In this document: one piece after another, positions 8,541-16,833 of the stretch
Layout of the letters: the number at the start of each line of letters is the position of its first letter
How positions within the stretch are numbered: position 1 is the stretch's first letter
NCBI RefSeq assembly: GCF_003149535.1
Contig: NZ_QGDB01000003.1
Span: 434,001-498,000 of the forward strand
From: Falsochrobactrum shanghaiense
GTDB taxonomy: Bacteria > Pseudomonadota > Alphaproteobacteria > Rhizobiales > Rhizobiaceae
DNA: 64,000 nt
Direction of reading: 5' to 3'
Made by a program: the position numbers and the translations under genes
Notes under the pieces: generated by a model
The model's input: the letters and a program-made list of their open reading frames with translations, nothing else
The model's database searches: none
What the model was told of the DNA's origin: nothing

Positions 8541-9550
8541 GCAGCCTCTTCGCCAGCCTTCGCCACAGCGGCATAAGCCTCGCGCAGCACAGCGCTTGTT
8601 GCGCCGGGCTTCGTCGCATCGGTGGACAAAATCTGCCGCCAGCGTCTTGCGCCCGGCTGGCCGGTAAACAGTCCCACCATATGGCGGCTGACATGCGAAA
8701 GCCTGCCGCCCGCCGCGATATGCCGATCAATATATTCACACATGGTTTCGACGATTTGCACCATATCGACCAGCGCTTCCGGCTCACCATAGATAAGATG
8801 ATCCACGCCCGCGAGCAGCGCCGGATCATGATAGGCGGCACGGCCAAGCATAACGCCGTCGACGCGGGCAAGATGGGTAGCCGCCTCATCGAGATTTGCA
8901 ATGCCGCCATTGACGCCGATAAAAGTCGCGCCAAGTCGCGATTTCAACCGATAGACGCGATCATAGTCGAGCGGCGGAATATCGCGGTTTTCTTTTGGTG
9001 AAAGCCCCTTCAGCCAGGCTTTACGCGCATGAACCCACAGTGCGTCCGCCCCGGCATTGAGGACGTGGTCGGCCAGAGCATCCAGAGCGATTTCCGGATC
9101 CTGATCATCAACGCCGATACGGCATTTGACCGTGACCGGAACCGCGACGGCTTCTTTCATGGCAGCAATGCAGCGGGCCACGACGTCAGGTGTCTGCATG
9201 AGACAGGCGCCGAATGTACCCGATTGCACACGGTCGGAGGGGCAGCCGACATTGAGATTGATTTCATCATAGCCAAACTCGATGCCAATGCGCGCCGCTT
9301 GCGCAAGCTTGACCGGATCAGAACCGCCAAGCTGCAAGGCAACGGGATGTTCCGTCGCATCAAAACCCAGCAATCGTTCGCGCGGACCATGAATGATCGC
9401 ATCGGCAACAACCATCTCGGTATAGAGCAGCGCGCGTCTGGAAAACAGCCGGTGCAGGAATCTGCAATGACGATCTGACCAGTCGATCATCGGGGCTACC
9501 GAAAAAAGATGGCCGGGATAATTGTGTTTTTTATAATTTATTTCAGTCAT
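8537..9550 (-). CDS. dusA: tRNA dihydrouridine(20/20a) synthase
   Basis: 337 residues. The FMN TIM-barrel motifs of the Dus family are present: VAPMIDWSDRHCR, EINLNVGCPSDRVQ with the catalytic cysteine in GCPS, VKCRIGVDD, and GVNGGIANL. The SDRVQSGTFGACLM stretch is characteristic of DusA. It reduces uridines 20/20a in the tRNA D-loop using NADPH and FMN. The start at 9550 is the first ATG. Confidence 0.94.
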   Translation of the reverse strand: MTEINYKKHNYPGHLFSVAPMIDWSDRHCRFLHRLFSRRALLYTEMVVADAIIHGPRERLLGFDATEHPVALQLGGSDPVKLAQAARIGIEFGYDEINLNVGCPSDRVQSGTFGACLMQTPDVVARCIAAMKEAVAVPVTVKCRIGVDDQDPEIALDALADHVLNAGADALWVHARKAWLKGLSPKENRDIPPLDYDRVYRLKSRLGATFIGVNGGIANLDEAATHLARVDGVMLGRAAYHDPALLAGVDHLIYGEPEALVDMVQIVETMCEYIDRHIAAGGRLSHVSRHMVGLFTGQPGARRWRQILSTDATKPGATSAVLREAYAAVAKAGEEAA

Positions 9551-9806
9551 TTAGACAAGAATCCTGACAATGCGATTCATGTCGCCGCTTGCGACCATGC
9601 CGTCAAGCTGCGCAAAAAGCCATAAAGCCGGGCAATGTTCAAGCTCAAGCCCCTAATTCTCATTCGGCTATTTGGCATCGGGTGGGCATCTGGCCTATAG
9701 AATATCATATGTGCTGTGCCTGCGCTTTGCGCCATAGGATGACCGTCAAGATCAGGCCCTGTTATCTTCGTTGATTCTTCGCCATCGGATTATAAGGATT
9801 TCCCCT

Positions 9807-10475
9807 GTGAGCTCTCTCTCCCCTTTCGGCAAACCGTTCGACGCTTTCCTGTTCGACATGGACGGAACAATCCTGAGTTCGATTGCAGCCACGGAGCGCG
9901 TATGGGGGGCATGGGCCATTCGGCACGGGATCGATCCGGTAACTTTCGTGCCGACCGTCCACGGCGTGCGCGCGGTCGAAACCGTCCGGCGGCTCGGACT
10001 GCCGCATCTTGACCCGGAGCACGAGGCGAAAATATTGCTGGAAGCGGAAATCGCCGATGTCGATGGCGTTGTGCCGATTGAGGGCGCGCCGGAATTTCTT
10101 GCTTCTCTGCCTGAGGAACGCTGGGCCGTCGTCACGTCCGCCCCGTTGCCACTGGCGCGCCGCCGCCTTGAAGCGGCCGGGCTAAGCGTACCGCGCAATA
10201 TCGTCACCGCTGAAGACGTGGAACGGGGCAAGCCCAGCCCGGAATGTTTTCAGCTCGGTGCAAAAAGGCTTGGTTTCGATCCCCGTAACTGTCTTGTTTT
10301 CGAAGATGCAGCGGCAGGAATCGTTGCCGGGGAAACCGCAGGAGCGAGTGTCGTCGTGGTTACGGCAACACATCCCCACGCGCCAAAGACCTCGCATCTG
10401 TGTATAGACAGCTATCGCGAACTGGAATTGCGCATGGAAACTTCGGGCGAGTTGATGCTTCAGCCGGCGCGTTAA
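9807..10475 (+). CDS. HAD-superfamily hydrolase, sugar-phosphatase type
   Basis: 222 residues from GTG 9807, which has AAGGAT at a good distance. A TTG twelve codons upstream keeps the frame open but lacks a ribosome site. Motif I is FDMDGTIL (nucleophile Asp), motif II the Thr/Ser in VVTSAPLP, motif III the Lys in GKPSPECF, and motif IV VFEDAAAG. The cap domain of the beta-phosphoglucomutase/GPP subfamily follows motif I. The substrate is probably a small phosphorylated sugar or polyol. Its TAA stop is the first triplet of a Bru-RS repeat. Confidence 0.88.
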   Translation: MSSLSPFGKPFDAFLFDMDGTILSSIAATERVWGAWAIRHGIDPVTFVPTVHGVRAVETVRRLGLPHLDPEHEAKILLEAEIADVDGVVPIEGAPEFLASLPEERWAVVTSAPLPLARRRLEAAGLSVPRNIVTAEDVERGKPSPECFQLGAKRLGFDPRNCLVFEDAAAGIVAGETAGASVVVVTATHPHAPKTSHLCIDSYRELELRMETSGELMLQPAR

Positions 10476-10580
10476 AGCGTGTTGCGATCTTTCAGATTCG
10501 CTCCTCACGCTTTAAGCTATTGTTTTAACGCATGTCGTTATCCCGAAACCGGTTCCCACTTTCGGGCGACATGCTTTAGA
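10473..10580. repeat. Bru-RS type palindromic repeat, copy 3
   Basis: Same orientation as copy 1. Its left TAA terminates the HAD gene (+). Its right end TTA at 10576-10578 is the TAA of phnM on the minus strand. The intergenic region between these convergent genes is exactly one element. Confidence 0.9.
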
Positions 10581-11715
10581 TTACGCGCTGCCCTTCCCGC
10601 CACACGGTGCGAATGATGGGTACATGATCGGCTATCTGCACCCGCACCAGATCAGCGCGTTTACCGGCAACGATCTCTCCGCGATCCTCGAAGCCAACGG
10701 CTTTTGCGGGATTGGCGGAAACAAAGCGGATTGCCTGCGGCAACGAGATTTCTTCCACGACATCGGCCAGAAAGAAAGCCGATTGCATCATGCTCGCGGG
10801 GATATAATCCGACGAGATAATGTCCAGATGCCCTGCTTCCGCCAGTTCCCGGGCCGATACATTGCCCGAATGCGAGCCGCCGCGCACGACATTGGGTGCT
10901 CCCATCAACACCGACAGGCCGCTTTCCCTGGAAGCTTTTGCCGCCAGACGCGTGGTTGGAAATTCGGCCACACGAATGCCCTGCTCGCTGGCCTCCGCGA
11001 CATGCTCCGCCGTCGCATCGTCATGGCTCGCAAGAATGACGCCGCGCTCATGGCAGGCGGCAGCGATGGCCTTGCGGGTCGGAGCCGAATATTGCGCCGA
11101 TTGCTGCATACGTTTTTCGCAATAGAGCCGGAACTCCTCCTCCGACACTTTAAGCTTGCGCATATAATAGAGTTTATAGGTTTCCAGATCGGTAAACTGG
11201 CGCTGTCCCGGCGCATGGTCCATCAACGAGACAAGCCGGACCAGCGGGTGATTGCCGAAACGTTCAAAGGCGCTCTCGCAATCAGGTGCAGAAACCTCGC
11301 AGCGTAAATGCAGAAAATGATCGGCGCGCAGGCGTCCGGCCTGTCGTCCCTCGGCGATGGCCGATGAAAGCTTGCACATATCATCAATGCCGGTTTGCGC
11401 TTCCTCGTCAAAGCCGATGCGCAAAGCATCGAAAACCGTGGTGATGCCGGAAGCGGCGATCTGGGCGTCATGAGCCTGCACGGCGGCGATCGGATTCCAG
11501 CGTACCTGCGGGCGCGGCGCATAATGGCCTTCGAGATGATCGGTATGCAGTTCGACCAGCCCCGGCGTGAGATAGTCGCCTTCCATATCTTCGCCATATG
11601 CGGAAGGGCCAGACGCTATATCGGCGATATTGCCGTCGACCAGCTTTACGGAACCCTCGACCACTTCGTCAGGCAGGACGATGCGGGCATTTTTAAGAAT
11701 GGTTTCAGTCGTCAT
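10576..11715 (-). CDS. phnM: Alpha-D-ribose 1-methylphosphonate 5-triphosphate diphosphatase
   Basis: 379 residues, an amidohydrolase-superfamily protein. The metal-binding motif HTDHLEGHYAPRP near residue 58 and the later ILASHDDATAEHV with SDYIPASM match PhnM of the C-P lyase pathway. It releases pyrophosphate from the triphosphate intermediate. It is followed three bases upstream on the same strand by the DUF1045 gene, a frequent phn companion. None of phnG-phnL is in the window, so any C-P lyase core must be elsewhere or lost. Confidence 0.9.
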   Translation of the reverse strand: MTTETILKNARIVLPDEVVEGSVKLVDGNIADIASGPSAYGEDMEGDYLTPGLVELHTDHLEGHYAPRPQVRWNPIAAVQAHDAQIAASGITTVFDALRIGFDEEAQTGIDDMCKLSSAIAEGRQAGRLRADHFLHLRCEVSAPDCESAFERFGNHPLVRLVSLMDHAPGQRQFTDLETYKLYYMRKLKVSEEEFRLYCEKRMQQSAQYSAPTRKAIAAACHERGVILASHDDATAEHVAEASEQGIRVAEFPTTRLAAKASRESGLSVLMGAPNVVRGGSHSGNVSARELAEAGHLDIISSDYIPASMMQSAFFLADVVEEISLPQAIRFVSANPAKAVGFEDRGEIVAGKRADLVRVQIADHVPIIRTVWREGQRVI

Positions 11716-11718
11716 CCG

Positions 11719-12450
11719 TCAAATTCTCCCCACAGCCCGCGACGTCGGCCTCGTCATCGTCGTGCCGCCCGTCATGGGATGCAGCGAATGAATCTCGAAC
11801 GGTGCCCCCGGTTCAGGCTCTACGAACAAGGCGAGATTTGCAATCTCAACCGTCTCATCGAGAACGGGCGCGAAAAAATCATGCAATATGCGCTCGACAT
11901 GCGGCTGATCCTTTTCCTCGACAGGACCGGTGAGCGTCATATGAAAGCGGAACTCCTCGAACACATAGGGATAGCCCCAGCGCTCAAGATTGTGCCGCTG
12001 CTGTTCGCTGAGCCGCTCCGGGCGTCGACGGGCAATTTCCGCATCGCGCAATGGCGCGCGAAAGCGGTCGAAGGAAACCACGACATCATTGGCCAACTGG
12101 TTGAGAGGAACCACCGGCTCTTGTGGCACGAGCGCGAAAAACGGTCCGAGCGCACGAAGTTTCAGGCGTGGAATCACGACCGGCGCGGTCAGCGAGGCGA
12201 AATGCATGAGCGCGGAAAGAAGGTCACTCTCCTCGTAAGCCTCATTGAGCCGGAACGGGGCCTTGAGCGTGGCATGGAAACCGTAGCGGCGCGGCTCTTC
12301 CGTCAGCCGCACGATTTCTTCTGCCGCAAGTGCGCGAATCGCAGGGCGCTTGACGGCTTCGCCGCTGAACGCATCCCGGCCCAGCCAGTTAGCCGCCACT
12401 TTGTGCAACGCATCGCTGCAAGGCGGCGTGAAATAAATTGCATAACGCAT
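11719..12450 (-). CDS. DUF1045 phosphonate-operon protein (2H phosphoesterase-like)
   Basis: 243 residues from ATG 12450 (MRYAIYFTPP), which has AAAGGAA upstream; the frame stays open for 27 codons before it. Two H-x-T/S type motifs, FHATLKAPFRL and FHMTLTGPV, mark the 2H phosphoesterase fold of DUF1045/TIGR03223, which is found almost only in phosphonate operons. Its position 3 bp upstream of phnM suggests a shared transcript. The activity is likely cyclic-phosphodiester hydrolysis of a C-P lyase product, which is inference. Confidence 0.85.
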   Translation of the reverse strand: MRYAIYFTPPCSDALHKVAANWLGRDAFSGEAVKRPAIRALAAEEIVRLTEEPRRYGFHATLKAPFRLNEAYEESDLLSALMHFASLTAPVVIPRLKLRALGPFFALVPQEPVVPLNQLANDVVVSFDRFRAPLRDAEIARRRPERLSEQQRHNLERWGYPYVFEEFRFHMTLTGPVEEKDQPHVERILHDFFAPVLDETVEIANLALFVEPEPGAPFEIHSLHPMTGGTTMTRPTSRAVGRI

Positions 12451-12604
12451 GGTGATTCCTTTGTCTGGCGGGATCGTTACACGTCGAATGTGGCAAGTCG
12501 ATAAAGGCCGCATGACAGTATGATTTTGCAAGAGACGATTTTACATTGGCGAATTTTCGTATAGGCGTACATGCGCCGACAACAGGAGCAGGAGATGAAC
12601 GGAT

Positions 12605-13555
12605 ATGGGCGACGTTAAAGGCGGTTTTGCATCGATTGGAGAATGCATGATCGAACTTTCAGGCAATAGCGGCGATCAATGGCGCATGGGCTTTGCCGGC
12701 GACACATTGAATACCGCCTGGTATATGCGCGCCCTGACGGATCAATCCTATCCGGTGGAATATGTGAGCGCTTTTGGCGAAGATGATTTTTCGCAAAAAC
12801 AGCGCGACTTTTTCCAGTCTCATGCAATCGGAACCGCCCATAGTCCCACGATCAAAGGCGTTCATCCCGGTCTTTACGCCATCACATTAAGCGGTGCGGA
12901 GCGCTCGTTTACCTATTGGCGCAGCGACGCTGCGGCTCGTCGGCTTGCCAGCGACCGGAATGCCTTGAAGAGCAGCCTTTCAGGGCGCGATATTATCTAT
13001 TTTTCCGGAATTTCGGTGGCTGTGGTTTTCCCCGAGCACCGGGCCGGTTTCTTCGAAGTCCTGCGCGAATGTCGCGCTGAAGGTTCGCGAATCGCATTCG
13101 ACCCGAATTTCCGCCATCAGCTCTGGCCGGATCGTAAAGTTGCGCAAGAAACGATCAGTGAAGCGATGAAGCTCGCCGATATTGCGCTGCCGACATTCCC
13201 AGATGAGCAAGCGCTGTTCGGCGACAAGGACGCGGAAGCCTGTGCGCAAAGAATCCAGGAACTGGGCGTGAAGGAAATCGTGGTCAAGGACGGCACCGAA
13301 CCGGCTCTTGTTCTGGTGAATGGCGCGCGCGCGCTGGTGCCGTCCGTCAAGGCCGATGCGGTCGATACGACCGGTGCGGGCGACAGCTTCAATGGCGGCT
13401 ATCTCGCCGCCCGCCTGAAGGGACTGTCACCCATGGAGGCCGCACAAAAAGGCCATGCAGTCGCGGCTCGCGTCGTCGAAATCCGGGGCGCGCTTGCGCC
13501 GATGGAGACTGCCCGCGCCGCGTTCGAGGCTGCTTCTACTGCCTCGAAAACGTAA
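12605..13555 (+). CDS. kdgK: PfkB-family sugar kinase, probable 2-keto-3-deoxygluconate kinase
   Basis: 316 residues. The N-terminal GECMIELSG and GFAGDTLNTAWYMR match KDG kinases. The C-terminal PfkB signature DTTGAGDSFNGGYLAARL carries the catalytic Asp. It would phosphorylate 2-dehydro-3-deoxygluconate to KDPG for the Entner-Doudoroff route. ATG 12605 is preceded by GGAG at ten bases. The HpaI/GarL-like aldolase at 22.6 kb may feed related sugar acids, but the two genes are not linked. Confidence 0.85.
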   Translation: MGDVKGGFASIGECMIELSGNSGDQWRMGFAGDTLNTAWYMRALTDQSYPVEYVSAFGEDDFSQKQRDFFQSHAIGTAHSPTIKGVHPGLYAITLSGAERSFTYWRSDAAARRLASDRNALKSSLSGRDIIYFSGISVAVVFPEHRAGFFEVLRECRAEGSRIAFDPNFRHQLWPDRKVAQETISEAMKLADIALPTFPDEQALFGDKDAEACAQRIQELGVKEIVVKDGTEPALVLVNGARALVPSVKADAVDTTGAGDSFNGGYLAARLKGLSPMEAAQKGHAVAARVVEIRGALAPMETARAAFEAASTASKT

Positions 13556-13736
13556 AATGGCTCGTCTGGGCGTAAAAGTCGCCCGGACGCAGTATCGCCT
13601 GCGGGAAATAAGGATATTCGAGCGATCCCGGCCAGACCTGCGGCTCAAGGCACAGACCGGTATGGGTATTATGCCGCCCGTTCAAGTTCGCCTCGACTTC
13701 ATAATTCCTGCCATCAAGCCGCATTTTGAAGAGCAT
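13536..13736 (-). pseudogene. C-terminal remnant of an aldose 1-epimerase gene
   Basis: A 66-residue frame contains GLCLEPQVWPG and PQAILRPGDFY, the typical C-terminal signature of GalM-type mutarotases (Glu base in LEPQ). The roughly 280 preceding residues of the family are absent: the frame meets a stop eight codons upstream of the ATG, and no matching sequence follows. It overlaps the kdgK 3' end by 20 bp. I read it as the tail of a deleted gene. A short functional product is possible but unlikely. Confidence 0.6.
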
Positions 13737-13916
13737 TTCAAATTTTTGTAAATAGCTTTATGTTGCGCTTCGCAGGTGACGCACCTTATATGCCGTGTTC
13801 AAGTCCCGGGATCGTGAAGTTAATATGTCTTTCCCTCTTACGGGAAAAACGCTAGACACGCGCAGATACCCAGATGCATGCCGTTGAGGCATTACCTAGA
13901 ATAAAGGAATCGAAAC
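13737..13916. other. Intergenic region upstream of acpXL
   Basis: About 180 bp, AT-rich at the left. It probably holds the acpXL promoter. I see no clear hexamers and no gene. Confidence 0.4.
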
Positions 13917-14198
13917 TTGTCCTCTACTTTTGACAAAGTCGCCGACATCATCGCCGAAACGAGCGAAATCGACCGTGATACAATCACGCCGGATAGCCAC
14001 ACAATCGATGATCTGGGCATTGACAGCCTCGACTTCCTCGACATCGTCTTTGCTATCGACAAGGCGTTCGGCATCAAGATTCCGCTGGAACAGTGGACGC
14101 AGGAAGTGAACGAAGGCAAGGCCCCGACGGAAGAATATTTCGTTCTGAAGAATCTCTGCGCCAAGATTGACGAACTGGTTGCCGCCAAGAAGGGCTGA
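13917..14198 (+). CDS. acpXL: Acyl carrier protein AcpXL (very-long-chain lipid A)
   Basis: 93 residues, longer than housekeeping AcpP (about 78). The phosphopantetheine attachment serine is Ser37 in [10 protein letters not shown]. The C-terminal extension [15 protein letters not shown] is typical of AcpXL. The start is TTG 13917 with AAGGAA upstream. It carries the growing 27-hydroxyoctacosanoyl chain that LpxXL transfers to lipid A. It is the first gene of the cluster running to lpxXL. Confidence 0.93.
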   Translation: MSSTFDKVADIIAETSEIDRDTITPDSHTIDDLGIDSLDFLDIVFAIDKAFGIKIPLEQWTQEVNEGKAPTEEYFVLKNLCAKIDELVAAKKG

Positions 14199-14295
14199 AC
14201 CAGCACGCAAGCTGACGGTATCGAGGGGTGAACATCCGTGTTCGCCCTGATTCCGTTTCTGGATCACTCATAGCATCCACGGACAGAACCGAACC

Positions 14296-15477
14296 ATGCA
14301 AAGCAATAAAGTCGTCATCACCGGCATCGGCATCATCTCCTCGCTCGGCGAAGGGCTGGATGCGCACTGGAGCGCCTTTTCGAACAGCGGCTCCGTGCCG
14401 CGTCTCGAAAAGGAAGCCTTTGCGCCCTATACAATTCATCCGCTGGGTGAGGTCGACTGGAGTTTGCAGATCCCCAAGCGCGGCGACCAGCGCCAGATGG
14501 AAACCTGGCAGCGGCTCGGCACCTATGCTGCGGGTCTTGCGCTTGAGGATGCGGGCATCAAGGATGACGAAGCGCTGTGCGCGAGCATGGACATGATCGT
14601 GGGCGCAGGCGGCGGCGAGCGAGACATCACCGTCGATATGCAGATACTCGAAGAGGGCCGCACCAATAATGATCGCGGCGTGATGCTCAATGAGAAGCTT
14701 TCGACGGAGCTGCGCCCTACCCTGTTTCTTGCCCAGCTTTCCAACCTGCTGGCAGGCAATATTTCCATCGTTCACAAGGTCACAGGTTCGTCCCGCACAT
14801 TCATGGGCGAAGAAGGCTCCGGCATTTCGGCAATTGAAACGGCGGCGGCGCGCATTCGCGCAGGCCAGAGCACGCATGCGCTTGTCGGCGGCTCCTATAA
14901 TGCCGAACATTTCGACATGATCCTCGGTCATGAGCTGGGAGGATTGCTCAAGCATGATGGCTGGTCGCCGCTGTGGGCGCGCGAAGGCACGGCGGGCGGC
15001 GGCATGATTTCCGGCTCCGGCGGCGTGTTCCTCGTTCTTGAAAGTGCCGAACATGCACAAAAGCGCGGCGCGCGTGCCTACGCGGAAATAGCAGGCATTG
15101 AAAGCGCGCAAATTCGTCGCAGCGATGCCGACCTTGCAGACAAGGTGCGCGAACTCGTATTGGCGGTGAATGGCGGTGCAGAACCCGGCTATGTCGTCTC
15201 CGGTGCCTCCGGCGCACATGCGGCAACCGCGGCGGAGAAATCGGCCCTTGACCAGATTTCCGCGGCCTATCGCGGCATCGCAAGCCTGACGGGTCATTTC
15301 CGTGAAGCCCAGTTTCCGCTTGCATTGGCGCTTGCCGCCATATCCGTGTGGAAAGGTGAGGCTCTTGCACCCCTGGAAGCATCCGAAAAAACCGTGAGTG
15401 GCGCAATCAGCGAAGCCGTCGTCACGACTATCGGAGCCACACGCGCAGAAGGTGCCGCAAAGCTGGTGAGAGTATAA
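14296..15477 (+). CDS. fabF2XL: FabF2XL, ketosynthase-like subunit lacking the active-site Cys
   Basis: 393 residues with the thiolase-fold pattern of beta-ketoacyl-ACP synthase II (VVITGIGIISSLGEG at the start). Aligned by the segment GISAIETAAARIRAG...LVGG, the catalytic TACASG of active enzymes is replaced by GEEGSG, putting Glu173 at the cysteine position. The first catalytic histidine motif NAHGTST is replaced by SGASGAH, while SLTGHF keeps the second. It is therefore probably the inactive partner of the next gene product, like a polyketide chain-length factor. It stops one base before fabF1XL starts, which implies translational coupling. Confidence 0.88.
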   Translation: MQSNKVVITGIGIISSLGEGLDAHWSAFSNSGSVPRLEKEAFAPYTIHPLGEVDWSLQIPKRGDQRQMETWQRLGTYAAGLALEDAGIKDDEALCASMDMIVGAGGGERDITVDMQILEEGRTNNDRGVMLNEKLSTELRPTLFLAQLSNLLAGNISIVHKVTGSSRTFMGEEGSGISAIETAAARIRAGQSTHALVGGSYNAEHFDMILGHELGGLLKHDGWSPLWAREGTAGGGMISGSGGVFLVLESAEHAQKRGARAYAEIAGIESAQIRRSDADLADKVRELVLAVNGGAEPGYVVSGASGAHAATAAEKSALDQISAAYRGIASLTGHFREAQFPLALALAAISVWKGEALAPLEASEKTVSGAISEAVVTTIGATRAEGAAKLVRV

Positions 15478-15478
15478 G

Positions 15479-16756
15479 ATGACGAAATATACAGACCATC
15501 TGGGCCGTCCCATTGTTGCAATCACCGGTGCTGGTGTCGTTTCCGCACTCGGACAGGGCAAGGAAGACAATTGGGCTGCATTGACGAGCGGTCGCTCCGG
15601 CCTTCACGCGATTCCGCGCTTTCCAACCGAAGGTCTGAATACGCGCTTTGCAGGCACGGTCGATTTTCTGCCTGAAAGCGAAGTCGGTGCTTCGGCCCTG
15701 TCGGAAGCCCTTGCCCGGCTTGCTGGCGAGGAAGCCCTTGCGCAATCGGGCCTTTCCACCACCAGTTTCGGCGGCCCCCTTTTTCTGGCGGCTCCCCCGG
15801 TGGAACTCGACTGGAAAAGCCGCTTTGCGCTTGATGCCAGCATCAAGGACGAAGGCCCGGCCAGCTACCAGCTTCTTCTGGAAGCCTGCCGCCGTGCCCG
15901 TCAGGATGCGCTCTTCAACACGACACAGTTCGGCTATATCGCCGAGCGCCTGTCTGAAATTTTCGGCACACGCGGCCTGCCCGTCACGCTTTCGACCGCC
16001 TGCGCTTCTGGCGCAACCGCCATCCAGCTTGGCGTTGAGGCTATCCGCCGGGGCGAGAGCGACCGCGTACTTTCAATTGGCACCGATGGTTCAGTTTCGG
16101 CGGAAGCGCTGATCCGCTTTTCGCTGCTTTCGGCGCTCTCCACCCAAAACGAAAAGCCGGAAAAAGCATCCAAGCCATTTTCCAAGGATCGCGACGGTTT
16201 CGCCATGGCGGAAGGTTCCGGCGCTCTGGTTATGGAATCGCTTGAAAGTGCCGTGGCGCGCGGCGCAAAAGTGCTGGGCATTCTCGCTGGTTGCGGCGAG
16301 AAGGCCGATGACTTCCACCGTACCCGCTCGAAGCCCGACGCCTCACCTGCCATCGGCACGGTGCGCGCAGCCCTCGCCGATGCTGGCCTGTCCGAAAACC
16401 AGATTTCCTACATCAATGCGCATGGCACTTCGACCCCGGAAAACGACAAGATGGAATATCTGGCGCTTTCGTCTGTGTTCGGCGAGGCCCTCACTTCTAT
16501 CCCTGTATCGTCCAACAAGTCGATGATCGGTCACACGCTGACCGCCGCCGGTGCAATCGAGGCGGTGTTCTCGCTTCTGACGATCCAGACCGGCACCCTG
16601 CCCCCGACCATCAATTACGATAATCCGGACCCGGCAATACCGCTCGATGTCGTGCCGAATGTGAAGCGGGAAGCACAGGTGTCAGCCGTTCTTTCCAATT
16701 CCTTCGGTTTCGGCGGACAGAATACCAGCCTTGTCTTGACGGCGAATCCGAATTAA
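15479..16756 (+). CDS. fabF1XL: FabF1XL, active beta-ketoacyl-ACP synthase
   Basis: 425 residues. The catalytic triad of the KAS II family is intact: Cys175 in LSTACASGAT, His in NAHGTSTPENDK, and His in NKSMIGHTLTAAG. It should extend the AcpXL-bound acyl chain towards C28. The gene begins one base after fabF2XL. It is followed by a strong hairpin before the alcohol dehydrogenase gene, so downstream expression may be tuned. Confidence 0.92.
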   Translation: MTKYTDHLGRPIVAITGAGVVSALGQGKEDNWAALTSGRSGLHAIPRFPTEGLNTRFAGTVDFLPESEVGASALSEALARLAGEEALAQSGLSTTSFGGPLFLAAPPVELDWKSRFALDASIKDEGPASYQLLLEACRRARQDALFNTTQFGYIAERLSEIFGTRGLPVTLSTACASGATAIQLGVEAIRRGESDRVLSIGTDGSVSAEALIRFSLLSALSTQNEKPEKASKPFSKDRDGFAMAEGSGALVMESLESAVARGAKVLGILAGCGEKADDFHRTRSKPDASPAIGTVRAALADAGLSENQISYINAHGTSTPENDKMEYLALSSVFGEALTSIPVSSNKSMIGHTLTAAGAIEAVFSLLTIQTGTLPPTINYDNPDPAIPLDVVPNVKREAQVSAVLSNSFGFGGQNTSLVLTANPN

Positions 16757-16781
16757 TCGATCCGCCAAAGTTAAATTCCTG

Positions 16782-16815
16782 ATGATCCCGGATGGTTTGG
16801 CCTATCCGGGATCAT
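16782..16815. other. 12-bp perfect hairpin between fabF1XL and adh
   Basis: Stem ATGATCCCGGAT (16782-16793) pairs with ATCCGGGATCAT (16804-16815) around a 10-base loop. No T-run follows. It lies within the operon, so it may be an mRNA processing or stability element, or a relic of a mobile palindrome. Confidence 0.7.
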
Positions 16816-16833
16816 GCCATGAAAGGAACCGCC

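Noticed and set aside
9551-9806. A 62-codon frame between dusA and the HAD gene
   Set aside because: No ribosome site and no known motif; it runs into the frame region of the HAD gene start. Treated as promoter space.
14238-14273. An 11-codon GTG-initiated ORF between acpXL and fabF2XL as a fabZXL remnant
   Set aside because: Too short to align with any dehydratase motif; kept only as an observation about the missing gene.
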